Shown piece by piece: positions 37,075-46,586 of a stretch of DNA of 64,000 nt (within the stretch, counting starts at the first letter, position 1; every line of letters starts with the position of its first letter). Location: positions 124,001 to 188,000 of the forward strand of contig NZ_VORA01000001.1 in NCBI RefSeq assembly GCF_008477545.1, read 5' to 3'. Source of the stretch: Roseibium aestuarii (GTDB lineage Bacteria > Pseudomonadota > Alphaproteobacteria > Rhizobiales > Stappiaceae). Position numbers and translations under genes: made by a program. The notes below the pieces were generated by a model, which did no database searches, was not told where the DNA came from, and was given only the letters and a program-made list of their open reading frames with translations.

Positions 37075-37833
37075 TCAGACGTGCTGGCCGCCGTTGATGT
37101 GGATTTCCGCCCCGGTCACGTAGGAAGACTGGGGGCTGCACAGATAGTGGATCGTGTCGGCCACCTCGTCCGGGCGTCCCAGGCGGCGCAGGGGGAAGTC
37201 CTCGATCATCTTTTCCGTGCCCGGAGACAGGATGGACGTGTCGATCTCGCCCGGCGCGATGGCGTTGACGCGAATGCCGTGCGGACCGAAGTCTGCGGCC
37301 ATCTCGCGGGTCAGCGAGGCAAGTGCAGCTTTGGAGGTGGCATAGGCCGTCCCCGCGAAGGGGTGCACACGCGAACCGGCGATGCTCGTCACGTTGACGA
37401 TGCTGCCGCCGGCCTTCTTCAGCTCGTTGAACAGGCCACGCCCCAGCATGATCGGGGCGAAGAAGTTCACCTGGAACACATGGCGCCAGATGTGCATCGG
37501 CGTATCCATGGAATCGAGCCGTGCGCCCTTGTCGCCCTTCGGGCTGATGCCGGCGTTGTTCACCAGGGCATGCAGCTTCGAGCCGTTGGCCTCCAGACGC
37601 TTGCGCATCTCCTGCACCGCGTAGCCGAGGTTCTCCGGGTCGGAGAGATCCACCTGGATGTGATCTTCCGGCCCCATGGGCCAGGGGCACTTGTCGGAGA
37701 AGGCATGGCGGGAGCAGGTGATCACGCGCCATCCGGCCGCTGAGAACCGCTTCACGGTGGCGTGGCCGATGCCCCGGCTTGCGCCGGTGAGGACGAGCGT
37801 GGGCCTCTCATCAACGGATGTCTTTTCGGTCAT
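37075..37833 (-). CDS. Short-chain dehydrogenase/reductase
   Basis: The 252-residue enzyme has all classical SDR motifs: TGASRGIG (cofactor loop, near residue 17), NNAG (near residue 93), the catalytic Ser in NVTSIAGS, YATSK with Tyr and Lys (near residue 165), and APGEIDTS. The Arg in the cofactor loop and CSRHAF after the second strand suggest NADP(H). The C-terminus (SSYVTGAEIHINGGQHV) is complete. The substrate is unknown. It converges with the cox cluster and diverges from bfd, giving no pathway clue. Confidence 0.93.
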   Translation of the reverse strand: MTEKTSVDERPTLVLTGASRGIGHATVKRFSAAGWRVITCSRHAFSDKCPWPMGPEDHIQVDLSDPENLGYAVQEMRKRLEANGSKLHALVNNAGISPKGDKGARLDSMDTPMHIWRHVFQVNFFAPIMLGRGLFNELKKAGGSIVNVTSIAGSRVHPFAGTAYATSKAALASLTREMAADFGPHGIRVNAIAPGEIDTSILSPGTEKMIEDFPLRRLGRPDEVADTIHYLCSPQSSYVTGAEIHINGGQHV

Positions 37834-37964
37834 GCACTGTGCCTTGATTTCATCATGCCAATTGGGGTAGTAAAAACTTGACTGTCGCAGTTCACTTTAG
37901 GTGCGCGATCTAACCCATCTATGCCAGATTGCCTATCAAAAACGAAGAATAACCGGACGGCCTA

Positions 37965-38207
37965 ATGATCATCTGCTCGTGTAATGTGCTGTCGGACAAG
38001 CAGCTGCGCAAGGCGGCTGACGAAATGCGCGCTGACCCGAATGGCAAGGTCCCGACCCCGGGCGCGGTTTTCCGCCATCTCGGCTGCCGGCCCAAGTGCG
38101 GCAACTGTTTCCCCAATGTCGTGCAGCTGATCCACGACCAGACGCCGGAAGAGCGCAGCGGCGCCAACACGGCCTATGGCCGTTTGCGTCTGGCCGCCAG
38201 CGCCTGA
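37965..38207 (+). CDS. bfd: Bacterioferritin-associated ferredoxin
   Basis: The 80-residue [2Fe-2S] protein donates electrons to bacterioferritin to release stored iron. The cluster cysteines follow the Bfd pattern CSC near the N-terminus (MIICSCNVLSDKQL) and CRPKCGNC further on. It is followed by a bacterioferritin gene 157 nt downstream on the same strand, its expected partner. The upstream 130 nt should carry an iron-responsive promoter (Irr/RirA/Fur type), but I could not pick out a clear box. Confidence 0.95.
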   Translation: MIICSCNVLSDKQLRKAADEMRADPNGKVPTPGAVFRHLGCRPKCGNCFPNVVQLIHDQTPEERSGANTAYGRLRLAASA

Positions 38208-38364
38208 TCTTCCTTCCGTCTCGAACCTTTCCACCCTGCCTCCGTGATCGTCTCAGACAGGCGTAAGACAATCGGGCGTCAGGTCGCGGTTCTGCGCATT
38301 GCACATGAGCCGGCGAAGGGATAGTTTCGTCGACGATCTCATGCAGAACAAGGACATACGCTCC

Positions 38365-38850
38365 ATGAAGGGCGAATCGCGCGTCATCGAATATCTCAAT
38401 CTGGCCCTGCGGCACGAGCTGACGGCGGTGAACCAGTATCTCCTGCACGCCCGCCTGCTGGAGGATTGGGGCTATGTCCGTCTTGCGGCCAAGGAGGCAG
38501 AGGAGGCGCAGGAGGAGCGCGATCACGCCGACATGCTGATCGACCGCATTCTCTTCCTCGAAGGCTATCCGAACCTTCAGGTTCTGGATCCCTTGCGCAT
38601 CGGCACCAGCCTGAAGGATTGCCTCGAATGCGATCTGGCCGGTGAATACAGCGCCCGAGCCCTTTATCATGAGGCCCGCAAGGTCTGTGACGACGCGGGC
38701 GACGTGGTCTCCATGAAGCTGTTCGAGGGGCTTCTGGCCGACGAGGAAGGCCACATCGATTTCCTCGAAACCCAGCTGGAGCTGATCGAGCGGATCGGCA
38801 TCGACAACTATGGTCTGCTGAATTCGACCCCGGCCAGCGCGGAAGAGTAA
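38365..38850 (+). CDS. bfr: Bacterioferritin lacking the usual haem-ligand methionine
   Basis: The 161-residue protein is an iron-storage ferritin subunit. It begins [19 protein letters not shown], as bacterioferritins do, so the start is at 38365, not the in-frame ATG at 38299. The ferroxidase ligands numbered as in E. coli Bfr are all present: E18, E51, H54, E94, E127, H130 ([22 protein letters not shown]). Position 52, the Met that ligates the inter-subunit haem, is Arg (codon CGC in GAG-CGC-GAT-CAC). It therefore probably cannot bind haem as a homopolymer; it may mix with a second Bfr encoded elsewhere. AAGGA lies 10 nt upstream. Confidence 0.94.
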   Translation: MKGESRVIEYLNLALRHELTAVNQYLLHARLLEDWGYVRLAAKEAEEAQEERDHADMLIDRILFLEGYPNLQVLDPLRIGTSLKDCLECDLAGEYSARALYHEARKVCDDAGDVVSMKLFEGLLADEEGHIDFLETQLELIERIGIDNYGLLNSTPASAEE

Positions 38851-38907
38851 GCGCGCGCCAGCAAGGGTGAGCCTCCTTGCCTGGCCTGCATGATGCCCCG
38901 GGGCGGG

Positions 38908-39762
38908 TCAGCCGTTGAAGTCCTCGCCCGGTTCCGCCACCCGCAACAGGGGCGCCGGATAGGGGCTCCGCCGCAAGGCCTGCCCGTCCAGCTGATAGAG
39001 ATGCCGTGCGCCGATCTCGAAGTCGGCGCGCAGGGGGCCGAGCGGCCGATAGCCCTTGTCGCTGGCCCAGGAGGCATGGGCCATAGCGCCCTGTCGGCGC
39101 AGCCGCTCCCCTTCGGCCAGATCCTCCCGGAACGCCGCCTGATCGACCGGCAGATAGCCGAACTCGTCGCGCGCCACATGACCGGTGGCAAACAGGCTTT
39201 CCACCAGCTGCCGCAGTTCGACCAGGCCGAGATCGGCGATCGCCGTCATCCACCCCGCCCAGAGATAGCTGCCCGGATCCGGCGCAATCCGGGTCGGGAA
39301 CCCGCGCAGCCGTTCGGCTGCCTCGGTCTGCGGCACCCTCTCGTGCAGCACCTCATGGGTCCAGGCCCGCAGAAAGGCCTCGCGCACCATCCAGTCCGCA
39401 CGCGGATTGGCGACGCAGGCCCAGCAGGCCTCTGCCCGGTTGCGTGCCAGCGCCATCAGCGCCATGGGAACACTGTCGGCAAGCGTGTCGCCGAAGAGCA
39501 GCTGCGCCCGCTCAGGCGACCGGCAGAGCACATCGCAAAGAGGTGCAAAGGCATCACTCACCCTGAGTGCTGCCAGAATGTGGCTGGCCAGGAAGATGGC
39601 CCGCTCCTCCTCGGGTGAGATCGTCAGCCCTCTGGCCTCCCGCTCCAGCAGGAGCAGCAAGGGGGGAATGGCGCGGTCAGGATCGGACAGACATTCGGAG
39701 ACGGTCTCCCAGGGAAAGGTCTCCCGGGTGCCGAGTGCTTCGATGAGACGTTGTCTAGTCAT
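38908..39762 (-). CDS. DUF1186-family protein
   Basis: The 284-residue soluble protein starts MTRQRLIEALGTRETFPWETV and is mostly alpha-helical, with Leu/Ala-rich repeats such as LFGDTLADSVPMALMALARN, LRAWTHEVLHERV and LVELRQLVESLFATG. This HEAT-like pattern, with a short first helix and DALTE-like repeats, fits DUF1186. No enzymatic motif is seen. An upstream extension to 39849 is open but lacks family character. It follows hrpB on the same strand by 126 nt, perhaps in the same transcript. Function unknown. Confidence 0.75.
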   Translation of the reverse strand: MTRQRLIEALGTRETFPWETVSECLSDPDRAIPPLLLLLEREARGLTISPEEERAIFLASHILAALRVSDAFAPLCDVLCRSPERAQLLFGDTLADSVPMALMALARNRAEACWACVANPRADWMVREAFLRAWTHEVLHERVPQTEAAERLRGFPTRIAPDPGSYLWAGWMTAIADLGLVELRQLVESLFATGHVARDEFGYLPVDQAAFREDLAEGERLRRQGAMAHASWASDKGYRPLGPLRADFEIGARHLYQLDGQALRRSPYPAPLLRVAEPGEDFNG

Positions 39763-39888
39763 GAACCCCGTTTCTCGGTGGTCGAACGCGAACCACGCGC
39801 ACCTGTAGCCGCCAGTTGAAACGCTAGCATGGATTCGCAACCGGCGCACGGGCGCGGGACTGGGGGCGGACCGGCCTTGGTCGGTCGC

Positions 39889-42384
39889 TCAGCTGCGGGG
39901 CTTGGCGCGGGCGGTGGCCTGGGCCTCTGCCGGATCCTCCGGCCACACGTGCTTCGGATAGCGTCCCTTCATGTCGGCCTTCACATCCCGCCAGGACCCG
40001 GTCCAGAAGCCGGGCAGGTCGCGGGTGATCTGGATCGGCCGGTGGGCGGGAGACAGGAGCTCCAGCGTCAGCGGCACGCGCCCCTGACAGATGGACGGGT
40101 GGGTTTTCAGGCCGAAGAGTTCCTGCACGCGGATGGCGACGGTCGGCCCCGTTTCCCCGCCATAGTCGATCGGCACCCGGTTGCCCGTCGGGGCGGTGAA
40201 ATGGGTCGGGGCCTCCCGCTCCAGACGCTGCTGCGCGTCGAAGGGGAGAAGGCCCGCAAGTGCCTGGCCGAGGATCTCGGCATCCACCGCATCCAGTCGT
40301 GTCACGCCCGCAAGATAGGGGCCGAGCCAGTCGGGCAGGGTTTCGGTCAGGGCGCTGTCGGACAGGTCGGGCAGGCTCTCCCGCTCGCCCTCGGGCATCT
40401 GGGCGCGCACATAGGCGATCCGCCGCCGCAGGCGCTGCTGCTCCTTCGACCAGGCCAGCCGGTCGCTTCCGCGCCGCTGCAATTCCCCGGTCAGCGCGCT
40501 TTGCAAGGTGGCCGGATCCGGATTGGCGACGGTGCGGTCTTCCAGCTCCAGAGCCCCCAGCCGAAGCACCCGGCGCACCCGCACGCGCCCGTCGGGTTCC
40601 AGCTTCACCTCATCGGTTTCCGCGTAGCGGTCGCCGAAGAGGTCATCCAGATCGCCGCGCTCAAGCGGCGCCGCCAGCACGATCCGCCCGTTGGCCGCCT
40701 TGCCCTGCAGGTCGGCAACCACCAGGAACGGGCTTGCCGCCAGGGCCGCCTCCTCGGGCAACTCCGCACCTCGCCCGTTGGCCAGCCGGAAGCGACCACG
40801 CTGGCCGCGCGCCTGCGCCACCCGGTCCGGATAGGCCAGCGCCAGGAGCGGGCCGCAGGCCTCGTCCCGCACCAGCTCGCGCCCGAGCGACTGACGGTCC
40901 GCACCGGCGAGCGCCCCCCAGGTCAGGGCGGCCTGCCTTGTGTCGCGCGCCTTTGGCGAACTGTCGTTGCGCAGTCGGCGCACCCGGTCGCGCAGGTCCG
41001 GATCCCGGCCCGCGATGGCAGGATCAGAGAGAATGGCAGCGACGAGGCACGCGGTATGACCGAGGTCCTGCTCCAGCGCCCGCAGCACCATGTGCGACAG
41101 GCGCGGGGCGAGCGGCAGGCGGGCCATGCGGCGACCTGTCTCCGTCAGGCGGCCGGCGGGATCGACGGCCTCCAGATCCTGCAGCAGGGATACGGCCTCC
41201 CGGTAGGCCGCCGAGGGCGGCGGATCGAGGAAACCCAGCCCTTGCGGCTCGATGCTGCCCCATTGCGCAAGGGTCAGGGCGAGGCCCGCAAGATCCGTGT
41301 TGAAGATCTCAGGCTCTTCGGCTGCGGGCAGGGAAAGGGTCTGGGCCTCGTCCCACAGGCGAAAGCAGAGCCCGGGCTCTGTACGGCCTGCGCGCCCGCG
41401 CCGCTGGTCGGCCGTGGCCCGCGACACCCGCACGGTCTCCAGCCGGGTCAGGCCGGTCTGGGGCTCGAAACGGGGCACCCGCGACTGGCCGCAGTCGATG
41501 ACGATCCGGACCCCTTCGATGGTCAGCGAGGTCTGGGCAATGGCCGTGGCCAGAACGATCTTGCGCGTTCCCGGGTCTGCCGGCTGGATCGCCTGATCCT
41601 GGGCCTTTGCGTCCAGCCCGCCATAGAGCGGCGCCACAAGGCACCCGGCCGGCAGGTCCTGCTCCAGCATCTCGGCGCAGCGGCGGATCTCGCCCTGTCC
41701 GGGAAGGAAGGCCAGGATGGAGCCGGTCTCCTCGACCAGCGCCTTGCGGATCGCCCGCACCATCTGCGGTTCGAGACGGGCCTGGGGATCGCGGCCGAGA
41801 TAGCGGGTTTCGACAGGAAAGCTGCGCCCGGAGGAGGAAATCACGGGGCAATTGCCGAGAAGCGCGCTGACCCGAGAGGCTTCGAGCGTCGCCGACATGG
41901 GCATGAGGCGCAGATCCTCGCGCAGGGCGCCCTGCACCTCCAGCGCCAGGGCAAGGCCCAGGTCTCCGTCGAGGGAGCGTTCGTGGAATTCGTCGAAGAG
42001 AACGGCGGCAATGCCGGTGAGGTCCGGGTCATCGAGGATCATCCGGGTGAAGATGCCCTCGGTGATCACCTCGATGCGCGTCTCGGGACCGATCGCACTG
42101 TCCATGCGTACCCGGTAGCCCACGGTCTGTCCGACCTTTTGCCCCAGCTCCTGCGCCATGCGCCGGGCGGCGGCGCGCGCGGCGAGGCGCCGCGGCTCGA
42201 GCACGAGGATCCGGCCGTCGCCGCGCCATGGGGCGTTGAGCAGGGCCAGCGGCACGCGGGTGGTCTTGCCGGCGCCCGGATCGGCCACGAGCACCGCATT
42301 GGGCCCGGCCTCCAGCGCCGCCAGCACCTCCGGCAGAACCCTGTCGATGGGCAGGGGCAGACGGGAGTTCGGAACACGAGTCAT
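39889..42384 (-). CDS. hrpB: ATP-dependent helicase HrpB (DExH-box)
   Basis: The 831-residue protein is a DEAH/RHA-type RNA helicase of the HrpB group. Motifs: VADPGAGKTTRVP (I), LEPRRLAARAAARRMA (Ia), FDEFHERS (II, DEFH), MPMSATLEA (III), FLPGQGEIRRCAEML (IV), ATAIAQTSLTIEGVR (V) and QRRGRAGRTEPG (VI). The winged-helix/ratchet region and the HrpB-specific C-terminal domain (LLSPAHRPIQITRDLPGFW) follow, so it is full length. Cellular role is poorly defined; HrpB is non-essential in E. coli. It follows glk by 49 nt, within the mgsA-glk-hrpB run. Confidence 0.95.
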   Translation of the reverse strand: MTRVPNSRLPLPIDRVLPEVLAALEAGPNAVLVADPGAGKTTRVPLALLNAPWRGDGRILVLEPRRLAARAAARRMAQELGQKVGQTVGYRVRMDSAIGPETRIEVITEGIFTRMILDDPDLTGIAAVLFDEFHERSLDGDLGLALALEVQGALREDLRLMPMSATLEASRVSALLGNCPVISSSGRSFPVETRYLGRDPQARLEPQMVRAIRKALVEETGSILAFLPGQGEIRRCAEMLEQDLPAGCLVAPLYGGLDAKAQDQAIQPADPGTRKIVLATAIAQTSLTIEGVRIVIDCGQSRVPRFEPQTGLTRLETVRVSRATADQRRGRAGRTEPGLCFRLWDEAQTLSLPAAEEPEIFNTDLAGLALTLAQWGSIEPQGLGFLDPPPSAAYREAVSLLQDLEAVDPAGRLTETGRRMARLPLAPRLSHMVLRALEQDLGHTACLVAAILSDPAIAGRDPDLRDRVRRLRNDSSPKARDTRQAALTWGALAGADRQSLGRELVRDEACGPLLALAYPDRVAQARGQRGRFRLANGRGAELPEEAALAASPFLVVADLQGKAANGRIVLAAPLERGDLDDLFGDRYAETDEVKLEPDGRVRVRRVLRLGALELEDRTVANPDPATLQSALTGELQRRGSDRLAWSKEQQRLRRRIAYVRAQMPEGERESLPDLSDSALTETLPDWLGPYLAGVTRLDAVDAEILGQALAGLLPFDAQQRLEREAPTHFTAPTGNRVPIDYGGETGPTVAIRVQELFGLKTHPSICQGRVPLTLELLSPAHRPIQITRDLPGFWTGSWRDVKADMKGRYPKHVWPEDPAEAQATARAKPRS

Positions 42385-42433
42385 GTCGGGTCTCTTGCGG
42401 TCTGGCGTCCTCAGGCCCTCGCGGGCGGGCCCG

Positions 42434-43492
42434 TCAGCCGGCGTGCTCGGGAGCCTGCGCGGCCTTCCAGCGCCGTCCGCCGGTTTCAACCGCAAAGGCA
42501 TGGGGCGCGCGGGCATAGGCGGCCAGCCCCTCCAGTGCCGGGTTGGGGTGCCGGACGACGAAGGTCGGGATGGTCCGCATCAGCGCATCATGGGGCGCCT
42601 TCGCCTCAAAGGCCTCTCGGAAGCTGCCATCGGTCAGGAACCGGTCGATGCGGCTCGTCACGCCCCCGGTCAGATAGACCCCGCCGCGGGCCAGCAGGCT
42701 GAGGGCGAAGTCACCCGCAACCCGGCCAAGGGCGCGCGAGAACACCTGAAGCGTCTTCACGGCCACTTCGTCTCCCGCGCTTGCCGCCGTGGTGATGTCG
42801 GCCGCGGTCCGGAAGCTTCGGGTCTGGCCGAGGGCGGCCTCAACGCCGCGGGCCAGCCGTGGCAGCCCGGTGCCCGAGAGGATCTGCTCGGCGCCCAGGC
42901 GCCCGCCCACCTGTTCGATATGGGGCCAGATGCGATAATCCTCCGCATCCACCGGTCCGATTTCCACGTGACCGCCCTCGCCGGGCACGGGGATCCACAT
43001 GCCGATGGCGCGGATCATGGCCGCAGCGCCCAGCCCGGTGCCCGGGCCGAGCACGAATTTCGTCGCGTTACCGGTATCAATACCTGAGGCATCGAACGGG
43101 CCGATGGCCTCGATATCGGAGCCCCGGTAGCCGGGAAGGGCCAGCGCCTGCGCCTCGAAGTCATTCAGGATGATCACGTCGTCCAGGGACAGGCGGGCGA
43201 TCATGTCGCGCGGCTCGATCACCCAGGCGGCGTTGGTCAGCGGGATCCGGTCGCCGGTCACCGGGCCTGCCACCGCCACCACGGCGCTGCGCGGCCGCAA
43301 GCCACCGAAGTGGCCGAGATTGGCGGCGATGGCAGAGGAAATGTCGGGATGGTCCGCCGTCGCCGTGGCAGGCGCGATCAGCAGCTCCGCGTCCGGGCCG
43401 GTCACAAGGGCAAAACGGGCGTTGGTCCCGCCGATATCCGCCACCAGGACGGGGAAGGGCAGGGCGCTCTCGGGGGTCTTGATGAAACTCAT
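42434..43492 (-). CDS. glk: Glucokinase
   Basis: The 352-residue protein is a bacterial-type glucokinase (ATP:D-glucose 6-phosphotransferase). It has the phosphate-1 motif [12 protein letters not shown] (near residue 18), [18 protein letters not shown], the glucose-binding/catalytic Asp in [22 protein letters not shown] (phosphate-2) and EGGHVEIGP. The ATG overlaps the mgsA stop (ATGA). Coupling glucokinase to methylglyoxal synthase places both ends of the glycolytic bypass in one operon. Confidence 0.95.
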   Translation of the reverse strand: MSFIKTPESALPFPVLVADIGGTNARFALVTGPDAELLIAPATATADHPDISSAIAANLGHFGGLRPRSAVVAVAGPVTGDRIPLTNAAWVIEPRDMIARLSLDDVIILNDFEAQALALPGYRGSDIEAIGPFDASGIDTGNATKFVLGPGTGLGAAAMIRAIGMWIPVPGEGGHVEIGPVDAEDYRIWPHIEQVGGRLGAEQILSGTGLPRLARGVEAALGQTRSFRTAADITTAASAGDEVAVKTLQVFSRALGRVAGDFALSLLARGGVYLTGGVTSRIDRFLTDGSFREAFEAKAPHDALMRTIPTFVVRHPNPALEGLAAYARAPHAFAVETGGRRWKAAQAPEHAG

Positions 43493-43932
43493 GAGGCGGT
43501 AAGCTTGATTTCCGGAGTGCTCGACGAGGTCTTCAGCCCCTGCAGCCGCGCCGAGCGCAGGAGAATTTCCGCCGTCGAGAGATTGAGGGCCATCGGAATA
43601 TCATAGACGAGCGCAAGACGCATCAGGGCCTTGATGTCCACGTCGTGAGGCATCGGGCTCAAGGGATCCACGAAGAAGAACAGGCCGTGCAGTTCGCCCT
43701 GGGCGATCATGGCGCCGATCTGCTGATCGCCGCCGAGCGGGCCGCTCTTCAGCCGGCGCACCAGCAGGTTGGGGCATTTTTCCAGAATGCGCCCGCCGGT
43801 CGTCCCGGTGGCGACCAGATTGAAATGCCCGAGCTTCTCCTGATTGCGCAGGGCGAATTCGACACACAGCTCCTTCTTGGCGTCATGCGCCACAAGGGCC
43901 AGGGTCGGCAGGGCGTCGTGGCCATCGCTCAT
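43489..43932 (-). CDS. mgsA: Methylglyoxal synthase
   Basis: MgsA converts dihydroxyacetone phosphate to methylglyoxal, bypassing lower glycolysis and releasing phosphate. The 147-residue protein has [12 protein letters not shown] (catalytic His/Asp region), TGTTGGRI, the substrate loop [33 protein letters not shown] and ALNLSTAE. The length fits the family. It begins the mgsA-glk-hrpB run and overlaps glk by 4 nt. 154 nt separate it from the upstream exported protein gene. Confidence 0.96.
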   Translation of the reverse strand: MSDGHDALPTLALVAHDAKKELCVEFALRNQEKLGHFNLVATGTTGGRILEKCPNLLVRRLKSGPLGGDQQIGAMIAQGELHGLFFFVDPLSPMPHDVDIKALMRLALVYDIPMALNLSTAEILLRSARLQGLKTSSSTPEIKLTAS

Positions 43933-44096
43933 GGTGCTTCCAGCCTCCCGGAGTTGGATCCGTCTAAAGAGAGGCTAGCTTTACCTCGCCTGATCGCGAA
44001 GGCAAAGGACAGATCCGCACGCAAACCCGCTCATGCGCGCCTTTTCGCGCACTCCCGAGGCCGGTTCCGGCAAGCAGGCGTTATTCGAGCCCGGAA

Positions 44097-44942
44097 TCAG
44101 TCGAACATGGAGCATCGGATCGGCGCGCGACCTGCAACCCGCTGAACCAGCGGCGTCTCGAAGCTCAATCCCGCGATCTCCATGATGAGCTTCATCCGGA
44201 TGGCGGATTCGAACCCTTCCTTGGAGCGTACGGGAATGGCGAACGAGCCGGGTCCGCCGATCACGCAATCCTCGTAATAGTGATCCAGATGCAGCATGGC
44301 CTGCCAGGCGCTTTCCGTCGATTTCATCATCAGCGGCAGGCCGTTGATGGTGAGGCCTGAGGTGAGCAGCTCGTCCCGGGCCTTGGTGACGGAGCCGCCC
44401 TGGTTGTTCGGGCCGTCTCCGGAAATGTCGATCACCTGGCGAAGTCCCTCGTATTCGTTGTCCTGCATCAGCTGGACCGCCTTCTGCAGGGCCGCCGCGA
44501 TGGACGTGCGCTGCACTTGGCGCAGGGGGGCTTCGGCAATCTGGGCCGCAAAAGCCTGGGCCGAGGACTCATCCTCGATGATCGCCCAGTTGGCGACCAT
44601 GTATTGCTCGCCCATTCCGCCCCATTCCATGTAGGCAACCGCGATGCGCCCGATGGGACCGTACTTGATCGCATCGAGAACCTCGCGGGACGTCAGGGCC
44701 GCCACATATCCGGCGCGCTGCACTTCCTGTTCGTCCGTGTCCATGGATTGGGAGATGTCGACCGCCAGAAGAAGTTCCACGTCCACCTCGCGGGAGGGGT
44801 CGTAGGCGGCGGTATGAGTGGTCCGGCCATTCAGCCGGAAGTCACGGCCTTCGGCCGGAGGGGAGGATACCGAGATCAGGCCGGTGACCAGCGCCACCAT
44901 GGCTACGCGACCACGCAACTTGCAGGACAAGTCGAGACGCAT
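44097..44942 (-). CDS. Exported DUF1194 (vWA-like) protein
   Basis: The 281-residue protein has an N-terminal signal segment (RVAMVALVTGLISVSS, residues about 13-28). It then has VDVELLLAVDISQSM, a MIDAS-like metal site (DxSxS) of von Willebrand factor A folds, with DISGDGPNNQGG later. A Cys pair (EDCVIGG and PIRCSMFD) may form a disulfide. DUF1194 proteins are exported and probably bind partners through the metal site; their role is unknown. GAGGAG 7-8 nt before 44942 decides the start over the ATG at 44957. Confidence 0.85.
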   Translation of the reverse strand: MRLDLSCKLRGRVAMVALVTGLISVSSPPAEGRDFRLNGRTTHTAAYDPSREVDVELLLAVDISQSMDTDEQEVQRAGYVAALTSREVLDAIKYGPIGRIAVAYMEWGGMGEQYMVANWAIIEDESSAQAFAAQIAEAPLRQVQRTSIAAALQKAVQLMQDNEYEGLRQVIDISGDGPNNQGGSVTKARDELLTSGLTINGLPLMMKSTESAWQAMLHLDHYYEDCVIGGPGSFAIPVRSKEGFESAIRMKLIMEIAGLSFETPLVQRVAGRAPIRCSMFD

Positions 44943-45528
44943 GACTGTTCTCCTCATGTCATGACCGTTCGGTCGTTCTTTTCACCTCCCCGGAATCAGT
45001 TTCATGGCAAAAGATTATCTCTTCGTTTCTCGGCAAAATGACGTAGTACTGGTAAAGTGACGTATGGGTTGGCCGGATTTTCGCAGGGTAATACGTTTCA
45101 ATACTTGCCTGATTCGCGTTGCTGGCAAAGATCGTGTTTTCCTTGATGGGATCTTTTCGCAGACACGGGCCTGAGCTCCGGCGCTTTCGGCCCTGTGCAA
45201 GCCGGCGGCAGGTGCTGCCCATGCCGCAAGGTCAGTTTCGCCAATTCATGGTTAATCCTTGGGCAGGTCGGGATAATCATCAGGATTCAGGGTTTCTCGC
45301 GGGTTTCGTGCTTGACCGGCTTGCGGCTCGCGGGGCAAAATGAAGAAATTCTCAGCGGGTGAAGATTCTTTCGAACGGGCATCCCTTTCGAGGACTTGTC
45401 TCGCTGTCTGTAAACAGTTTTGGCGTGGCGCGGGTGCGGGTGGTTTCCCGGTTCTCGCGGCCTCGGCTTGGTCGGGTCTCCAGGGGCGTCGTCTCCGGGG
45501 TGTCTCCGTCCGGAACAGGGCAGGGCGC
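44943..45528. promoter_or_regulatory. 586-nt divergent region with a TGACGTA direct repeat
   Basis: The region is less GC-rich than its surroundings between about 45000 and 45130 and should hold the promoters of the exported DUF1194 gene and the SorC-type regulator. TGACGTA occurs at 45039-45045 and 45058-45064, 19 nt apart (about two helix turns), each preceded by an AAA(A/G)-type run, which looks like an operator. The open frame running into the regulator from 45340 has no family similarity before 45529. No other gene is convincing. Confidence 0.4.
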
Positions 45529-46512
45529 ATGCAGGGACGTGACGAGGACTGGATGACCTATCAGGCGATCCGTGCGGCCTGGCTCTCCTTCGTGGGTGGC
45601 CGGACGCAGGGCGAGATCGCTGCCGAGATGGGCATTTCCAGCGCCAAGGTCCATCGTCTCATTGCTCACGCCCAGAAGTCCGGCTTCGTGAAGTTCCAGA
45701 TCGAAGGCCGTCCGCTGGAGTGTCTCCAGCTGGAAAGCTTCTTCTGCGAGGAATTCGGCCTCAAGCGCTGCACAATCGCGCCTGATCTGGGTGGCGCGGA
45801 CCAGTCCACGGCCATCCGCGCGGTGGCCTCCGCCGCAGGCCAGGTGCTCTCGTCCCTTCTGGCCGCTCCCGAAGTGCGCCGCGTCGGCGTGGGCATGGGC
45901 CGCACTCTGAAGGCCGCCTTCGAGGCCGTGTCCCGCCAGACCCGGGACGATCTGGAGATCGTGTCGATCTGCGGATCCCTGACGCGCTCCCTTTCAGCCA
46001 ATCCCTATGACGTGGTGCAGCTCCTGCAGGCCCGTGTCGGCGGCGAGGGCTACTATCTTCCGGTGCCCTATTTCGCGGCCAACGAAGAGGAAAAGCGGGT
46101 CTTCCTGTCCCAGAAGAGCGTTCAGGAAGTCATGCGCCGCGCCCGTCAGGCAGATGTCTTCATCATCGGCATCGGCTCGGTGGAGAAGGAAGGTCACCTC
46201 ATTCAGCGCGGCATGATCAGCCGCGACGAGGAGAGCGATCTGGCCCGCAGCGGCGCGGTCTGCGACCTGATGGGGCGTTTTCTGACAATCGACGGCGAAG
46301 AGGCATCCGCCCCCCTGGGGGATTGCGCCGTCGGGCTTCATTTCGATGAGGTCAAGGGTGCCCGCGTGATTGCACTGGTGGGTGGGGAAAGCAAGGCAAC
46401 TGCCGTTCTTGCAGCCCTGCGCACGGGTGTCATAACCGACCTGATCGCCGACGAGACCCTTGCACGGGCTCTGAAGAAGATGGTCGGATCAAAGCTGGCC
46501 CGCACGGCCTGA
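45529..46512 (+). CDS. SorC/DeoR-type sugar-binding transcriptional regulator
   Basis: The 327-residue protein has an N-terminal helix-turn-helix (RTQGEIAAEMGISSAKVHRLI, outlined, residues about 23-45). The SorC-type effector domain, related to sugar isomerases, fills the rest: RRVGVGMGRTLKAAF, EIVSICGSLTR, DVFIIGIGSVEKEGHL, GDCAVGLHFDEVK and ALVGGESKATAVLAALRTGVITDLIADE (outlined). Such regulators sense phosphorylated sugars. Next to the nucleoside genes, deoxyribose-5-phosphate or ribose-5-phosphate is the likely inducer. Start: ATG at 45529 (an ATG at 45553 is possible); the open upstream frame to 45340 is dissimilar. The BMP gene begins 74 nt downstream. Confidence 0.9.
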   Translation: MQGRDEDWMTYQAIRAAWLSFVGGRTQGEIAAEMGISSAKVHRLIAHAQKSGFVKFQIEGRPLECLQLESFFCEEFGLKRCTIAPDLGGADQSTAIRAVASAAGQVLSSLLAAPEVRRVGVGMGRTLKAAFEAVSRQTRDDLEIVSICGSLTRSLSANPYDVVQLLQARVGGEGYYLPVPYFAANEEEKRVFLSQKSVQEVMRRARQADVFIIGIGSVEKEGHLIQRGMISRDEESDLARSGAVCDLMGRFLTIDGEEASAPLGDCAVGLHFDEVKGARVIALVGGESKATAVLAALRTGVITDLIADETLARALKKMVGSKLARTA

Positions 46513-46586
46513 AACCGGGCGGGTTCCGAGGGGAAGTCATTTACAGGGGTCCATACCGGGCCCGCGTAATGTCGGAGGACAAAAGC

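Noticed and set aside
39829-42702. 957-codon plus-strand frame opposite hrpB
   Set aside because: Shadow frame; hrpB has all helicase motifs on the minus strand.
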